From positions 1-64,000 of the forward strand of contig NZ_JAHBGI010000001.1 of NCBI RefSeq assembly GCF_018500185.1: 64,000 nt of DNA, given 5' to 3'. Made by a program: the position numbers and the translations under genes. This document shows positions 1 through 9,535 of the stretch, one piece after another; positions within the stretch are counted from its first letter, which is position 1; every line of letters starts with the position of its first letter. The stretch comes from Litoribacter ruber. GTDB lineage: Bacteria; Bacteroidota; Bacteroidia; Cytophagales; Cyclobacteriaceae. The notes below the pieces were generated by a model. It saw only the letters and a program-made list of their open reading frames with translations, had not been told where the DNA came from and made no database searches.

Positions 1-8
1 TCTAAACC

Positions 9-37
9 GTCCCGAAGCGCGCAGCGCTCCTCGGGAC
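9..37. repeat. Palindromic repeat, GCGCAGCGC-loop type (copy B1)
   Basis: Arms GTCCCGA (9-15) and TCGGGAC (31-37) enclose a loop holding AGCGC-GC-AGCGCT. CTAAAC lies before it and TAAACTTCTAAC after it. The same architecture with other arm sequences recurs near 9.2, 9.3, 9.5, 14.8, 55.7, 56.5, 58.3 and 60.3 kb. Confidence 0.75.
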
Positions 38-55
38 ATAAACTTCTAACCGCAC

Positions 56-769
56 TCAACTACCAACAGCAACGATTTTGCCGAGGCCGTTGATGTTTTT
101 GGAGAGGGTGGGTGGGGAGCCGGCGTATTCTACTTTGCCGATGCCTTCAATGTTGACATCAAGGTTACCGGAGACGTTTACCGAGATTTTTCCCACGCCC
201 TGCAGGTTGACCCGGGCGTTGTTGGCTCCAAGGGCCAGGCCGTTGAAGACTCCGGCGCCTTCCATTTGCTTGACCAGGAGGTTGGTGCTGCCGGAAAGTT
301 CAATTTTGGCGGCGCCTTGGCTATGGCTGTGCACTTCGTCGGCTACTAGTTCCATTAATACATGAGAGGCTCCCTGTGCGTGTATGGCCAAATAAGGGGT
401 GACAAATGGCTCCACGGTACGTATTCTGCAAGCTCCGCGCACGTTGATTTCTTTGAGCTCGGGGGTGGCAATGTTTATGCGGATGGGGTGGTTTGGCAGA
501 ATTTTTTGTTTGTAGGCCAACTTCAGGGTTTGTCCATCTACCCTTAGTCGGATGTGTTCCATGAGATTTTCCTCTGCCTCGATTTCCACATAATAGTCAT
601 CTGCCTGGTAGAGTTCAACGATAAAATTATCATCAATTTCCAGGATGTCGAAATGGTCAAAGACAAAGGCCCTGGTGTCAAGTTGACGGTTGCCTTCCAC
701 ACCCGACTGGGTGCAGCTCCAGAGGGAAATGAGCAACAAGAGGATCGCAAAAGATGTTTTCTTTTTCAT
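56..769 (-). CDS. DUF2807 (GIN-domain) lipoprotein
   Basis: A 237-residue predicted lipoprotein. A hydrophobic signal ends in the lipobox LWSC with Cys19 as the lipidated residue, so it should be anchored in the envelope. The rest is a run of short beta strands punctuated by repeated G-(I/V/A)-G-K-like turns (NVRGACRI, GAAKIEL, GVGKISV, GIGKVEY, GLGKIVA). This is the pattern of DUF2807, the putative autotransporter-adhesin head GIN domain, and the C-terminal INGLGKI is typical. The fold is probably a right-handed beta helix. No enzymatic role is known for the family. It is divergent to glyA and appears monocistronic. Confidence 0.85.
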   Translation of the reverse strand: MKKKTSFAILLLLISLWSCTQSGVEGNRQLDTRAFVFDHFDILEIDDNFIVELYQADDYYVEIEAEENLMEHIRLRVDGQTLKLAYKQKILPNHPIRINIATPELKEINVRGACRIRTVEPFVTPYLAIHAQGASHVLMELVADEVHSHSQGAAKIELSGSTNLLVKQMEGAGVFNGLALGANNARVNLQGVGKISVNVSGNLDVNIEGIGKVEYAGSPPTLSKNINGLGKIVAVGS

Positions 770-919
770 TTTTCAATAAGGGATTGCCGCAAGTTAACAA
801 AAAAGTACAAAAAACAATCTTGGAATCGTATAAAGTCGCCGGATTAACCGACTGATATTGAGGTATGATACAAAGTTTACGAAAAAAAATTCTGCATTCC
901 TAACCAATGTCCTATTCAA

Positions 920-950
920 TTGGATAATACATACTTTAGCGCTAATTTTG
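920..950 (+). promoter_or_regulatory. Probable Bacteroidota-type promoter of glyA
   Basis: A -33 element TTG (920-922, within ATTG) is followed after 20 nt by a perfect -7 element TAATTTTG (943-950), matching the Bacteroidota consensus TTTG-N19-21-TAnnTTTG. Transcription would start near 957, leaving about 50 nt of leader before the ATG at 1009. Predicted from sequence only. Confidence 0.6.
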
Positions 951-1008
951 GTCTCGCCCAGGGCAGGGCCCGATGGGGGCGTATTCATCTCAACCAAAAA
1001 TACAGATC

Positions 1009-2277
1009 ATGCAGAGAGATCAAGCGATATTTGACCTAATTGACAAAGAGGAAAACCGTCAGAAAACCGGCATAGAGCTAATTGCTTCGGAAAACTTCAC
1101 CAGCAAGCAGGTGATGGAGGCTGCCGGGAGTGTTTTGACCAATAAATATGCAGAGGGGCTTCCCAAGAAAAGATATTACGGAGGCTGTGAGGTAGTGGAT
1201 GAAGTGGAGCAGCTGGCCATCGACCGTGCCAAGGAACTTTTCGGCGCCACCTGGGCCAATGTGCAGCCGCACTCCGGTGCGCAGGCCAACGCGGCCGTGT
1301 TTTTGGCCTGTCTGAAAGCTGGCGATCCTATTCTGGGTTTTGACCTTTCGCATGGCGGTCACCTTACGCACGGTAGCCCGGTGAACTTTTCGGGGAAACT
1401 TTATGTGCCGCATTTCTATGGGGTAGATAAGGAGACCGGCTTGATTGATTATGACATGGTGGAGGCAAAAGCCCGTGAGGTGAAGCCTAAATTGATTATC
1501 TGTGGGGCCTCTGCCTATAGCCGCGATTGGGATTATGAGAGTATGAGAGCTATCGCCGACGAGGTGGGTGCCATCTTGCTTGCCGATATTTCCCATCCTT
1601 CCGGACTTATCGCCAGAGGCTTGCTTAATGATCCTTTGGACCATTGCCATATCGTGACTACTACCACGCACAAGACTTTAAGAGGTCCGAGAGGCGGGAT
1701 GATCCTGATGAGAGAGGATTTTGACAACCCGTTTGGCATCAAAACGCCTAAGGGGGAGTTGAGAAAAATGTCGGCCCTTTTGGATTCAGGCGTTTTCCCA
1801 GGTACGCAAGGCGGACCTTTGGAGCATATCATAGCTGCCAAAGCCGTGGCATTTGGCGAAGCACTGACTGACGAATACATGGACTATGTAGTCAATGTGA
1901 AGAAAAATGCGGCGACCATGGCTGATGCATTTGTTGGAAAAGGATACGAGATCATTTCCGGGGGGACAGACAACCACATGATGTTGATCGATTTGAGAAA
2001 TAAAAACCTTACTGGAAAGCAGGCAGAGGAAACGTTGGGCAAAGTGGACATCACTATCAACAAAAACATGGTGCCGTTTGACGATAAATCCCCATTTGTG
2101 ACTTCCGGAATGAGAATCGGTTCCGCAGCGGTGACCACCAGGGGACTTGGCAAGGATGACATGATCAAGACTGTAGATCTTATCGACCGTGCCCTGATGA
2201 ACCATGACAACGAATCCGAGCTTTCAAAAATAAAACAAGAAGTAAATGACTGGATGATTCAGTTCCCGTTATATTAA
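1009..2277 (+). CDS. glyA: Serine hydroxymethyltransferase
   Basis: A PLP enzyme interconverting serine plus tetrahydrofolate with glycine plus methylene-tetrahydrofolate, the main source of one-carbon units in the cytoplasm. I chose the ATG at 1009 (422 residues, [10 protein letters not shown]) over an in-frame ATG at 973, because the family begins here and the predicted promoter sits just upstream. The PLP lysine lies in [14 protein letters not shown] (Lys222). ELIASENF and the SGAQAN segment that contacts cofactor are intact. The segment before the lysine reads [11 protein letters not shown] instead of the ADMAHIAGLVA seen in E. coli, a variant I associate with Bacteroidota enzymes. Length is normal. 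Confidence 0.97.
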   Translation: MQRDQAIFDLIDKEENRQKTGIELIASENFTSKQVMEAAGSVLTNKYAEGLPKKRYYGGCEVVDEVEQLAIDRAKELFGATWANVQPHSGAQANAAVFLACLKAGDPILGFDLSHGGHLTHGSPVNFSGKLYVPHFYGVDKETGLIDYDMVEAKAREVKPKLIICGASAYSRDWDYESMRAIADEVGAILLADISHPSGLIARGLLNDPLDHCHIVTTTTHKTLRGPRGGMILMREDFDNPFGIKTPKGELRKMSALLDSGVFPGTQGGPLEHIIAAKAVAFGEALTDEYMDYVVNVKKNAATMADAFVGKGYEIISGGTDNHMMLIDLRNKNLTGKQAEETLGKVDITINKNMVPFDDKSPFVTSGMRIGSAAVTTRGLGKDDMIKTVDLIDRALMNHDNESELSKIKQEVNDWMIQFPLY

Positions 2278-2292
2278 TAGAGACCGAAGACG

Positions 2293-2403
2293 CCTGCCTG
2301 CCGGTAGGCAGGGAAGACGGGAGACGGAATAAGACCACGGTCCCCATCTCCGGTCTTCGGTCTCCGGACTTAATCACACTTCTAACTTCGTACTCCGTAC
2401 TTC
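2293..2403. repeat. Hairpin plus two period-7 repeat arrays before tatC
   Basis: Between glyA and tatC lie a hairpin with arms CCTGCCT/AGGCAGG (2293-2312), a three-unit heptamer array TCTCCGG-TCTTCGG-TCTCCGG (2347-2367), and a second array ACTTCTA-ACTTCGT-ACTCCGT-ACTTC (2378-2403) that ends four bases before the tatC start codon. The second array therefore occupies the position where a ribosome-binding site would lie. Confidence 0.75.
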
Positions 2404-2406
2404 AAA

Positions 2407-3240
2407 ATGGCACTTGATCAATTGCATGAGGAAGAGGATGCCAATATGTCGTTTTTGGACCATTTGGAGCAGCTGCGTTGGCACCTGCTCCGGTCTATTG
2501 CGGCGATATTGGTTTTCACCATAATAGCCTTCCTCTCCAAAAGTATAGTTTTCGGAACCATCATACTTGGCCCTTCCAAAACTGATTTCTTCACCTATAG
2601 GATGCTCTGCGAACTGGCAGGCATGCTCAACCTCTCAGCCTTGTGTATAGATGAACTTCCCTTCATCATACAAAGCAGACAGATGACGGGGCAGTTTTCC
2701 ATGCACGTGACCTCCAGTTTTGTGGTGGGGATCATCGTAGCCTTTCCCTATATATTTTGGGAGGTATGGAAATTCATAGCTCCAGGCCTTTACAGTCAGG
2801 AAAGACAGGCAGCCAGAGGGGCAGTGTTCTTTGTGAGCTTGCTGTTTTTCTCCGGTGCGGCTTTCGGCTATTTCATCCTGGCCCCGCTTTCCATTAATTT
2901 CCTTTCCAATTACCAGTTGGATCCGACCATTCTCAATGAATTTGACATCACCTCCTACGTATCCACCCTCATCATGCTGGTGCTGGCTTCGGCCATCATG
3001 TTCCAGTTGCCGGTGGTGATCTATTTCCTTTCCCGTTCCGGTTTGGTGACTTCAGAGATGCTGAAAGGCTATAGAAGACATGCCATTGTGGGGATTTTGG
3101 TGATTGCAGCGGTGATTACTCCTCCGGATGTGATCAGCCAGGTGCTCATAGCGATGCCTATCTTGGTATTGTACGAGGCGGGTATAGTAATTGCCAAGCG
3201 ATTGGAAAGACAGCGAAAAGAAGAAGCATTAAACTCATAA
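2407..3240 (+). CDS. tatC: Twin-arginine translocase subunit TatC
   Basis: A 277-residue polytopic inner-membrane protein, the Tat subunit that recognises twin-arginine signal peptides of folded exported proteins. It opens with the family signature FLDHLEQLRWHL before TM1. It continues with about six hydrophobic segments, the FGYFILAP motif mid-protein and the C-terminal VISQVLIAMPILVLYE helix. A roughly 60-residue periplasmic loop after TM1 is longer than in E. coli TatC. No tatA or tatB lies in this window, so they must be elsewhere. rpiB follows after 13 nt, suggesting co-transcription. Confidence 0.96.
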   Translation: MALDQLHEEEDANMSFLDHLEQLRWHLLRSIAAILVFTIIAFLSKSIVFGTIILGPSKTDFFTYRMLCELAGMLNLSALCIDELPFIIQSRQMTGQFSMHVTSSFVVGIIVAFPYIFWEVWKFIAPGLYSQERQAARGAVFFVSLLFFSGAAFGYFILAPLSINFLSNYQLDPTILNEFDITSYVSTLIMLVLASAIMFQLPVVIYFLSRSGLVTSEMLKGYRRHAIVGILVIAAVITPPDVISQVLIAMPILVLYEAGIVIAKRLERQRKEEALNS

Positions 3241-3253
3241 AACTCCCATTATC

Positions 3254-3688
3254 ATGAAAAAGATAGGCATAGGCGGTGATCACGCCGGATATGATTATAA
3301 AGAAAAGATGGTCAAAGCGCTGACCAAGGCAGGTTACGAAGTGAAGGATTACGGTCCGGATTCCAATGCCTCTGTGGATTATCCTGATTATGTGCACCCC
3401 TTGTCCACTGCCGTGGAAAATGGTGAACATGACTTGGGAATTGTAATCTGCGGAAGCGGCAACGGTGTGGCCATCACAGCCAATAAGCACCAAGGCATCC
3501 GTGCGGCCCTTTGCTGGGACGAGGAGCTTGCCGAGCTTTCCCGTCAGCATAACAACGCCAACGTACTAGCCATTCCAGCTCGATTTGTCACTTATGAATT
3601 GGCTGAGAAGATGGCCAATATCTTTCTGACCACTGAATTTGAAGGTGGCAGACATCAGAACAGAGTGGATAAGATTGCGTGCAAGTAA
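3254..3688 (+). CDS. rpiB: Ribose 5-phosphate isomerase B
   Basis: Cytoplasmic isomerase of ribose 5-phosphate and ribulose 5-phosphate in the non-oxidative pentose phosphate pathway. It has 144 residues, the normal RpiB/LacAB length. Visible active-site features are GGDHAG at residues 7-12, SVDYPDY, the catalytic cysteine Cys66 in IVICGSGNGVAI, and His99 in SRQHNNANVL. It follows tatC after 13 nt. A strong inverted repeat just downstream may end the transcript. Confidence 0.95.
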   Translation: MKKIGIGGDHAGYDYKEKMVKALTKAGYEVKDYGPDSNASVDYPDYVHPLSTAVENGEHDLGIVICGSGNGVAITANKHQGIRAALCWDEELAELSRQHNNANVLAIPARFVTYELAEKMANIFLTTEFEGGRHQNRVDKIACK

Positions 3689-3696
3689 CGTGAACA

Positions 3697-3776
3697 ACTC
3701 CCCCTTTGAAGGGGGCAGGGGGGATGTGGTATTTGCTTAAAAAACATCCCCCTAACCTCCTTCAAAGGGGGTATAA
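3697..3776. repeat. Long imperfect inverted repeat (CCCCCTTTGAAG family)
   Basis: The left arm runs CTCCCCCTTTGAAGGGGG then CAGGGGGGATGT. The right arm runs ACATCCCCCTAACC then TCCTTCAAAGGGGG. The whole unit is about 80 bp and can fold into a long two-stage hairpin. A related but expanded copy lies at 10390-10577. It may serve as a terminator after rpiB, but its size and recurrence suggest a dispersed non-autonomous repeat. Confidence 0.75.
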
Positions 3777-3802
3777 CTTAGAGCCAAACATTACCACGAA
3801 TT

Positions 3803-4573
3803 ATGAAAAAAACAATAACCTCCCTATTCCTGCTCGTTTGCTTTGTAACACAGAGTTTTGGGTGGGGACAGAATGGGCACCGGGTGGTGGGCCAGCTGGC
3901 AGAGTGGCATTTGAATAAAAAGGCCAGAAAAAATATAGAGGCTATCCTCCGTCATGAAAGCATTCCGATGGTGGCCAATTGGATGGATGAAATCCGTTCG
4001 GACAATGCTTATGACCATACTGCTACCTGGCACTGGGTGACTATCCCCGATGGGGAAAGTTATGACCGGGAAATGCAGGAAGCTGCCGGTGATGCTTTTC
4101 AGATGCTGAACAACATCATCGCCAAGCTTAAAGGCGGGGAACTTTCTGAAAAAGAGGAAAGGGAATACCTGAAAATGTTGATCCACATCGTGGGCGACCT
4201 TCACCAGCCACTTCACGTGGGCAGGGGTGATGATAAGGGGGGCAATGATGTCCGCGTCTTTTATTTCAACCAGGAAACGAACCTTCACAGCGTTTGGGAC
4301 ACCAAAATGATAGAGGGCCAAAACCTAAGCTTTACTGAAATCGCTACGCATCTCAACAAACGGGCTGATGCGGAAACGGTGAAGAAGTACCAGAAAGCGA
4401 GTTTGGAGGATTGGTTAACTGAGGCGATGGAGCTTCGTCCAATGGTTTATGATCTACCGGATAACAAGCGTTTGAGCTATCAGTATAATTATAAGTACTA
4501 TCACCACGTGGAGGAGCGGCTTTTGGCAGCGGGCTTGAGGCTTGCGGGCTTGTTGAATGAGATATATGGGTGA
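3803..4573 (+). CDS. S1/P1-type zinc nuclease, secreted
   Basis: A 256-residue exported nuclease of the S1/P1 family, which degrades single-stranded DNA and RNA to 5'-nucleotides with a tri-zinc centre. The signal peptide ends SFG before Trp21. In this family the new N-terminal Trp ligates zinc, and WGQNGHR provides the next His. Other ligand-bearing segments are WMDEIRSDNAYDH, the HIVGDLHQPLHVG block (HxxxDxH pattern) and NLHSVWDTKMI. All the expected His and Asp residues are present. It probably scavenges nucleic acid or phosphate in the periplasm or outside the cell. Confidence 0.92.
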   Translation: MKKTITSLFLLVCFVTQSFGWGQNGHRVVGQLAEWHLNKKARKNIEAILRHESIPMVANWMDEIRSDNAYDHTATWHWVTIPDGESYDREMQEAAGDAFQMLNNIIAKLKGGELSEKEEREYLKMLIHIVGDLHQPLHVGRGDDKGGNDVRVFYFNQETNLHSVWDTKMIEGQNLSFTEIATHLNKRADAETVKKYQKASLEDWLTEAMELRPMVYDLPDNKRLSYQYNYKYYHHVEERLLAAGLRLAGLLNEIYG

Positions 4574-5129
4574 TTTGTTGTACTAGGTACAAAGTACTAT
4601 GTACTAAGTTTAGCGAATTGGAAACCTTCCAGGTCTGGTGTTTTTTCACGGGACCTGGAAGGTTTTTTTCGTTAGGGGTCCGCGTTCAGCAGGAGGTAAC
4701 TTACGTAAGTGCGACGTTGTTGTCCGTCCCGTGTTCTCCTCCCCCGGGAGGTAAACTCTGCTCACCGGGACTGGTTGTCTCGTCCGCCAGGGCGGACTGG
4801 GTTGTCATTGTTGTCATGGTTCGAGAGCGCGCCCAGCAGGACATTATCTCCGTAATATTTACCGAGGGTCCTTTCAAAGGCAAGGCCTTTGAAAGATGGC
4901 CGAAAGTCGAGCTGAAGGTACGAGCGGAAAGTTCCAGCCGAAGGTACGCGCCGAAGCCCCACCTGCAGCTATTCCCGTTAGCGGCTCTCATCCCACCCGT
5001 GGCTGTAATTATGTAGAACAATGACAACTTAGCCAGGGAGGCGGAGCCGACCAATGGCGGGACAACAGCCCCGGGGAGCCGCAGGCGACCCGCGGGGCGG
5101 ACAACAATGACAACTACGGAGTAATCACA
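4574..5129. other. Gene-free repeat-rich interval
   Basis: No credible gene. It holds a heptamer array GTACTAG-GTACAAA-GTACTAT-GTACTAA (4580-4607) and a terminator-like hairpin (4622-4665). Further hairpins have arms GTCCGCC/GGCGGAC (4782-4797) and CTTTCAAAGGC/GCCTTTGAAAG (4871-4895). A stretch rich in ACAATGACAAC (about 5015-5117) is related to 9.62-9.70 kb and 14.54-14.64 kb. Open frames crossing it show no recognisable protein features. Confidence 0.7.
4622..4670 (+). terminator. Terminator hairpin after the S1/P1 nuclease
   Basis: A perfect 14-bp stem, AAACCTTCCAGGTC (4622-4635) with GACCTGGAAGGTTT (4652-4665), is followed by a run of T. The same AACCTTCCAGGTC palindrome recurs at 14657-14693 and 55598-55634, so it is also a dispersed repeat. 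Confidence 0.75.
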
Positions 5130-6650
5130 TCAGTTTCTCATTTTCAACAACTCCTCGACAAAGTCGCGGTTGTTGGATAGGCGGGGGATTTTATTTTGGC
5201 CGCCGAGTTTGCCTTTGCTTCGGAGCCAGCTTTCGAAGAGGCCCGATTCGGCAAAGTGGACACGGGGGGCGCTTAGGGCCATGTCTTTGTAGCGCTTGGC
5301 GTCATAGTCGGAGTTGAGGTCACGGAGGTTGTTGTCCAAGAGGCTTATAAATTCCTCCCTGTCCTCCGGTGCGGTTTCAAATTCGATGATCCATTCGTGG
5401 GCACCTTTACCGCTCACCCCCTCAAAGTAAACTGGGGCGGCAGTGAAGTTGACAATGGTGGAGTTGGTAGCTGCGCAGGCCAGTTCGATGGCCTTTTCTG
5501 CATTTTCCACGATCACCTCTTCGCCAAAGGCATTGATGAAATGCTTGGTTCGCCCACTAATGCGGAAGCGGTAGGGACGTATGCTGGTAAATTTGACCGT
5601 GTCACCGATCTTATACCGCCACAAGCCCGCATTTGTGGAGATCAACATGGCGTAATTTTTTCCGAGTTCGATCTCTTGTAGGGGCAATACTTTAGGGTCA
5701 TCGCTCTCCCATTCCTCCATGGGGATAAATTCATAAAATATCCCGTAATCGAGCATGAGCAGGAGATCTTCCGAATCGGCTTGATCCTGAATGCCAAAAA
5801 AGCCTTCCGAGGCATTGTAGGTTTCCATATAATGCATGCGAGGGGAGGGGATCAGCTCTTCGAAAAGCTGTCTGTATGGCCCAAAAGCCACTGCCCCGTG
5901 GAAGAATACCTCCAGATTTGGCCAAACCTGAAGAATATTGTCAGCACCTTTGATTTCCATGATGCGTTTGATCAGCACAATGGCCCAAGTGGGTACACCG
6001 GCGATGCTGCTCACGTTTTCCTGCATGGTCTCGATGGCCATGCGCTCAATTTTGGATTCCCATTCACTCATGAGGGCGACCTCTAGAGATGGGGTGCGTG
6101 CAAATTGGACCCACATGGGGAGATTTTGCATGATGACTGCGGAAACGTCACCGTAAAAGCTGTTTTTGGTGCCATCAAGAGGATTTACCTGATAACTGCC
6201 GCCGATGGTGAGGCTTTTTCCGCTGAAAAGCTTGGTGTCGGGATAATTGCGTACATAAAGGGAAAGCATGTCCTTGCCGCCTTTGAAGTGGCATTCTTCC
6301 AGTGTTTCGGGGCTTACCGGAATGAATTTGCTCCTGTTTCCGGTAGTGCCGCTGGATTTGGAAAACCAGGTGATTTCAGTGGGCCAGATGACATTCTGCT
6401 CGCCGCTCATGCAGCGGTCGATGTAGGGCTTCATCTGCTCATAATCATGTATGGGCACCTGTCGCGCAAAATCCGCATAACTCCTGATTTCCTGAAAGTG
6501 AAATTTCTTGCCAAAATCCGTTTTTTTGGCTGTCTTGATTAATTCAAAAAAAATCTCCCTCTGAACATCTATGGGATGCTCCATGAAGTTTTCGATCTGG
6601 CCCAGCCGGTTTCGGAAGATCCAGGTCATAAAAGTATTCAGTACTTCCAT
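5130..6650 (-). CDS. GH3 auxin-responsive promoter family protein (acyl-adenylase fold)
   Basis: A 506-residue protein of the GH3 family, named after plant enzymes that adenylate carboxylic acids (jasmonate, auxin) and join them to amino acids. The ATP-binding motif SSGTTGNRSK lies at residues 99-108. The YNASEG motif and YKIGDTVKF supply the second and third adenylation signatures, so it should be catalytically competent. The substrate of the bacterial members is not established. It is the last gene of a tight operon, starting 4 nt after lptB, downstream of recJ. Confidence 0.88.
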   Translation of the reverse strand: MEVLNTFMTWIFRNRLGQIENFMEHPIDVQREIFFELIKTAKKTDFGKKFHFQEIRSYADFARQVPIHDYEQMKPYIDRCMSGEQNVIWPTEITWFSKSSGTTGNRSKFIPVSPETLEECHFKGGKDMLSLYVRNYPDTKLFSGKSLTIGGSYQVNPLDGTKNSFYGDVSAVIMQNLPMWVQFARTPSLEVALMSEWESKIERMAIETMQENVSSIAGVPTWAIVLIKRIMEIKGADNILQVWPNLEVFFHGAVAFGPYRQLFEELIPSPRMHYMETYNASEGFFGIQDQADSEDLLLMLDYGIFYEFIPMEEWESDDPKVLPLQEIELGKNYAMLISTNAGLWRYKIGDTVKFTSIRPYRFRISGRTKHFINAFGEEVIVENAEKAIELACAATNSTIVNFTAAPVYFEGVSGKGAHEWIIEFETAPEDREEFISLLDNNLRDLNSDYDAKRYKDMALSAPRVHFAESGLFESWLRSKGKLGGQNKIPRLSNNRDFVEELLKMRN

Positions 6651-6654
6651 TCTA

Positions 6655-7386
6655 TCAGATTTTGCGTTTTAGGGTAAAATGCTTACCCAAATACACTTTT
6701 CTTACCTGCTCATCGGCAGCCAGCTCTTCTGCGGTTCCCGCTTTAAGCAATTTCCCTTCAAACATCAGATAAGCCCTATCGGTGATGCTCAGGGTTTCGT
6801 TCACATTATGATCGGTAATCAATATACCAATATTTTTATTCTTAAGCTGCGCTACGATGGTCTGAATTTCCTCCACTGCAATGGGATCCACCCCGGCAAA
6901 CGGCTCATCCAAAAGCACAAATTTAGGATCTACGGCCAAGGCGCGGGCGATCTCGGTCCTTCTTCTTTCCCCTCCGGAAAGCACCATGCCCAGATTTTTG
7001 CGGACATGGGTCAAACTGAATTCCTCGAGCAGCATTTCCACCCGTTCTTTCTGTTCTGCCTTCGGCAAATTGGTCATCTCCAATACGGCCATGATGTTTT
7101 CCTCAACGGATAGTTTACGGAATACGGAGGCTTCTTGGGCGAGGTAACCGATGCCGAGTTTGGCCCGGCGGTACATGGGCAGGGGGGTGATGTTGCGGTC
7201 ATCCAGGTAAATGCTGCCCGAATTGGGCTGGATCAACCCTACAATCATGTAGAAGGAAGTGGTTTTTCCCGCTCCGTTGGGGCCAAGAAGACCCACAATT
7301 TCGCCTTGGGCTACCTCTACGGAGATGTCATTTACTACCCTTCTGCCTTTATATATCTTAACAAGGTTGTCCGCCTTTAAAATCAT
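6655..7386 (-). CDS. lptB: LPS export ABC transporter ATPase LptB
   Basis: The cytoplasmic ATPase that powers LPS extraction by LptFG and its transfer across the Lpt bridge. It has Walker [16 protein letters not shown]-loop [15 protein letters not shown], signature [15 protein letters not shown], Walker [14 protein letters not shown] and H-loop ILITDH, with LptB-specific wording throughout. I prefer the ATG at 7386 (243 residues) over the in-frame TTG two codons upstream (7392), which overlaps the recJ stop. Its partners LptFG, LptC, LptA and LptD are not in this window. Confidence 0.95.
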   Translation of the reverse strand: MILKADNLVKIYKGRRVVNDISVEVAQGEIVGLLGPNGAGKTTSFYMIVGLIQPNSGSIYLDDRNITPLPMYRRAKLGIGYLAQEASVFRKLSVEENIMAVLEMTNLPKAEQKERVEMLLEEFSLTHVRKNLGMVLSGGERRRTEIARALAVDPKFVLLDEPFAGVDPIAVEEIQTIVAQLKNKNIGILITDHNVNETLSITDRAYLMFEGKLLKAGTAEELAADEQVRKVYLGKHFTLKRKI

Positions 7387-7388
7387 AT

Positions 7389-9089
7389 TCAATCGAATTT
7401 TATATCCTTCACGTACAATTGCAGTGAGCTGGTGTTTCTAAATGTGTTTTCCCGCACCTCATAGGCCACGTTGAAGCGCATCTTGCTGTTGAGCAATTGG
7501 TAATAATCCGCAAAGCCGAATGCGATACAGGTTGGTCGGGTGACCTGTCCGTCCTGAACGATGTCAAACTTCAAATGTTTGTCTTTCAGCACCCGGATAT
7601 TTTCCACATGCACTTGGTTGGAGCAGAAAATCGGTTCCGGATTGCCGGGGCCGAAAGGTGCCATCTGTTTGAGGATGTTGTAAAACTTATAATTGATTTG
7701 GTCCAAAAGGAGTTCATCGTCGATTTCCAACACCGGTTTCATGTGAATATCGGTAAGCCTTTCGCTAACCACTTTTTCAAATTTTTCCTGAAATGCCGCC
7801 ACCTTATCCACCGACATGGTCAATCCTGCGGCGTATTTGTGCCCGCCAAACTGCTCGAGCAGGTCGCTACATTCGCTTATGGCTTCATAGATGTCAAAAT
7901 CGAAAACCGATCGGGCACTGCCTGTGGCCTTGTTGTTGGATTCTGTGAGGATGATGGTGGGGCGGTAATACTTTTCAATACACCTGGATGCCACGATTCC
8001 GATCACCCCTTTGTGCCAGTCTTCCTTAAAAAGAACCGTGCTTTTGAAAGCCTGTACTTCTTCCCGCTCCACGATCATCTGGATGGCTTCCCGGGTGATG
8101 TTTTCATCAAAATTCTTTCTAGAGGCATTGACTTCCTCCACCAGTTCGGCTCTTCGCAATGCGTCCGTCAGGTCTTTGCTGATCAGCAGTTCAACGGATG
8201 CCTTGGCATGCTCGAGTCTGCCGGAGGCATTGATGCGGGGGCCGATTTTGAAAACTATATCAGTGATGTCGACCTCTTTTTCCATCTTGTTTTTCAACAT
8301 GAGGGCTTTGAGGCCTGGACGTGGGTTGTTGTTTAACCTTTCCAAACCGTAAAAGGCCAAAACCCTGTTTTCACCCGTGATGGGCACAATATCGGCGGCA
8401 ATGCTGACGGCCACGAGGTCCATGAAACTATTGAGGTTTGCCGGGTCGCGGCCAGTTTTGATGGAGAAGGCCTGGATGAGTTTGAAGCCTACCCCGCAAC
8501 CGCTCAATTCCTTGTAGGGATAATTACAGTCGAGGCGTTTGGGGTCCAAAACTGCCACCGCATCGGGGATGACCTCCCCTGGGGTGTGGTGGTCGCAGAT
8601 GATGAAATCCACGCCCAGTTCGTTGGCTAGGTCTACTTTTTCCAATGCCTTGATGCCACAATCTAGGGAGATGATGAGCTTGAAGCCGTTTTCGGCAGCG
8701 TGTCTCACTCCTTTTTCAGAAATGCCATAGCCTTCCTTGTAGCGGTCGGGAATGTAGAAGTCCACATGGGGGTAAAATTCCCTAAGAAAGCCGTACATGA
8801 GGGCCACCGAGGTGGTGCCGTCCACGTCATAGTCTCCATAGACCATGATTTTTTCTTGGGCCAGGATGGCTTTTTGGATTCTGTCCACGGCGCGATCCAT
8901 ATCCTGCATGAGGAAGGGGTCGTGTAGTTTGTCCAGGTCGGGCCTAAAAAAATCCTTGGCTTTTTGGAAGGTGTCTACACCTCTATTGACCAACATGTTG
9001 GCCAGCACGGGATTAACGTTGATTTCTCTCCCGAGCTTGTCCACACTCTCGCCCTCCGCCGGCGCCTTTATTTTCCACCTAAACTCCAT
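7389..9089 (-). CDS. recJ: Single-stranded-DNA-specific exonuclease RecJ
   Basis: A 5'-3' single-stranded DNA exonuclease for recombination and mismatch or base-excision repair. The DHH-family motifs are present: [20 protein letters not shown], and [14 protein letters not shown]. The second half has [23 protein letters not shown] and the DHHA1 motif [11 protein letters not shown], followed by an OB-like C-terminal domain. I start at the ATG at 9089 (566 residues, MEFRWKIK). An AGGAG a few bases upstream supports it, and the extra 26 residues available upstream are unlike RecJ. It is the first gene of the recJ-lptB-GH3 operon. Confidence 0.95.
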   Translation of the reverse strand: MEFRWKIKAPAEGESVDKLGREINVNPVLANMLVNRGVDTFQKAKDFFRPDLDKLHDPFLMQDMDRAVDRIQKAILAQEKIMVYGDYDVDGTTSVALMYGFLREFYPHVDFYIPDRYKEGYGISEKGVRHAAENGFKLIISLDCGIKALEKVDLANELGVDFIICDHHTPGEVIPDAVAVLDPKRLDCNYPYKELSGCGVGFKLIQAFSIKTGRDPANLNSFMDLVAVSIAADIVPITGENRVLAFYGLERLNNNPRPGLKALMLKNKMEKEVDITDIVFKIGPRINASGRLEHAKASVELLISKDLTDALRRAELVEEVNASRKNFDENITREAIQMIVEREEVQAFKSTVLFKEDWHKGVIGIVASRCIEKYYRPTIILTESNNKATGSARSVFDFDIYEAISECSDLLEQFGGHKYAAGLTMSVDKVAAFQEKFEKVVSERLTDIHMKPVLEIDDELLLDQINYKFYNILKQMAPFGPGNPEPIFCSNQVHVENIRVLKDKHLKFDIVQDGQVTRPTCIAFGFADYYQLLNSKMRFNVAYEVRENTFRNTSSLQLYVKDIKFD

Positions 9090-9208
9090 AGCTCCTAAAT
9101 TACTAAAGATTGCTGCTATTTGGGCAATTTGGGGTGAAAATATGTGGGGGAGTGCACCGTTCACCACCTTCAGTTCTTTTCATCGCTTCGCGCCTATACC
9201 CCTAAACC

Positions 9209-9238
9209 GTCTCGCTTGAGGCGCAGCCGAAAGCGGAC
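9209..9238. repeat. Palindromic repeat copy B2
   Basis: Arms GTCTCGCTT and AAGCGGAC around GAGGCGCAGCCGA, flanked by CCTAAACC and ATAAACTTCTAAAC. It is almost identical to the copies at 9506 and 14770. Confidence 0.7.
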
Positions 9239-9306
9239 ATAAACTTCTAAACAGCGTTGCTAGGCAGTGGAAGCACAAGTGTTGGTGCCGGCGGTTAGGA
9301 GGTTAT

Positions 9307-9335
9307 GTCCCGAGAGGCGCTGCGCGCATCGGGAC
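9307..9335. repeat. Palindromic repeat copy B5
   Basis: Arms GTCCCGA and TCGGGAC around GAGGCGCTGCGCGCA. This is close to the reverse complement of copy B1 at 9-37, and is followed by GGTTTAGGAGTTTAG. Confidence 0.7.
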
Positions 9336-9505
9336 GGTTTAGGAGTTTAGTTATTGAGGGCCTACCGGGCGGTGCTCCACTGGCTCTTCTTGGCACTCAT
9401 AGCTTATGGCTTCCACAGACAGTTGCGGGCAGTTGAAGCGGGCACCGTGAACCACCTTCATTCACCTTCAATCCTCGTCGCCGCTTTGCGCTAAACTTCT
9501 AAACC

Positions 9506-9535
9506 GTCTCGCTTGAGGCGCAGCCGAAAGCGGAC
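9506..9535. repeat. Palindromic repeat copy B3
   Basis: Same core as copy B2, preceded by CTAAACTTCTAAACC and followed by ATAAACTCCTAAAC. Confidence 0.7.

Noticed and set aside
1569-1653. SHMT motif [11 protein letters not shown] in place of ADMAHIAGLVA as a sign of altered function
   Set aside because: I associate this variant with Bacteroidota GlyA in general; the rest of the active site is standard.
4570-5054. Open frames of 117-148 codons on both strands in the gap after the nuclease gene
   Set aside because: They cross a terminator, several palindromes and repeat blocks, and show no protein-like pattern.
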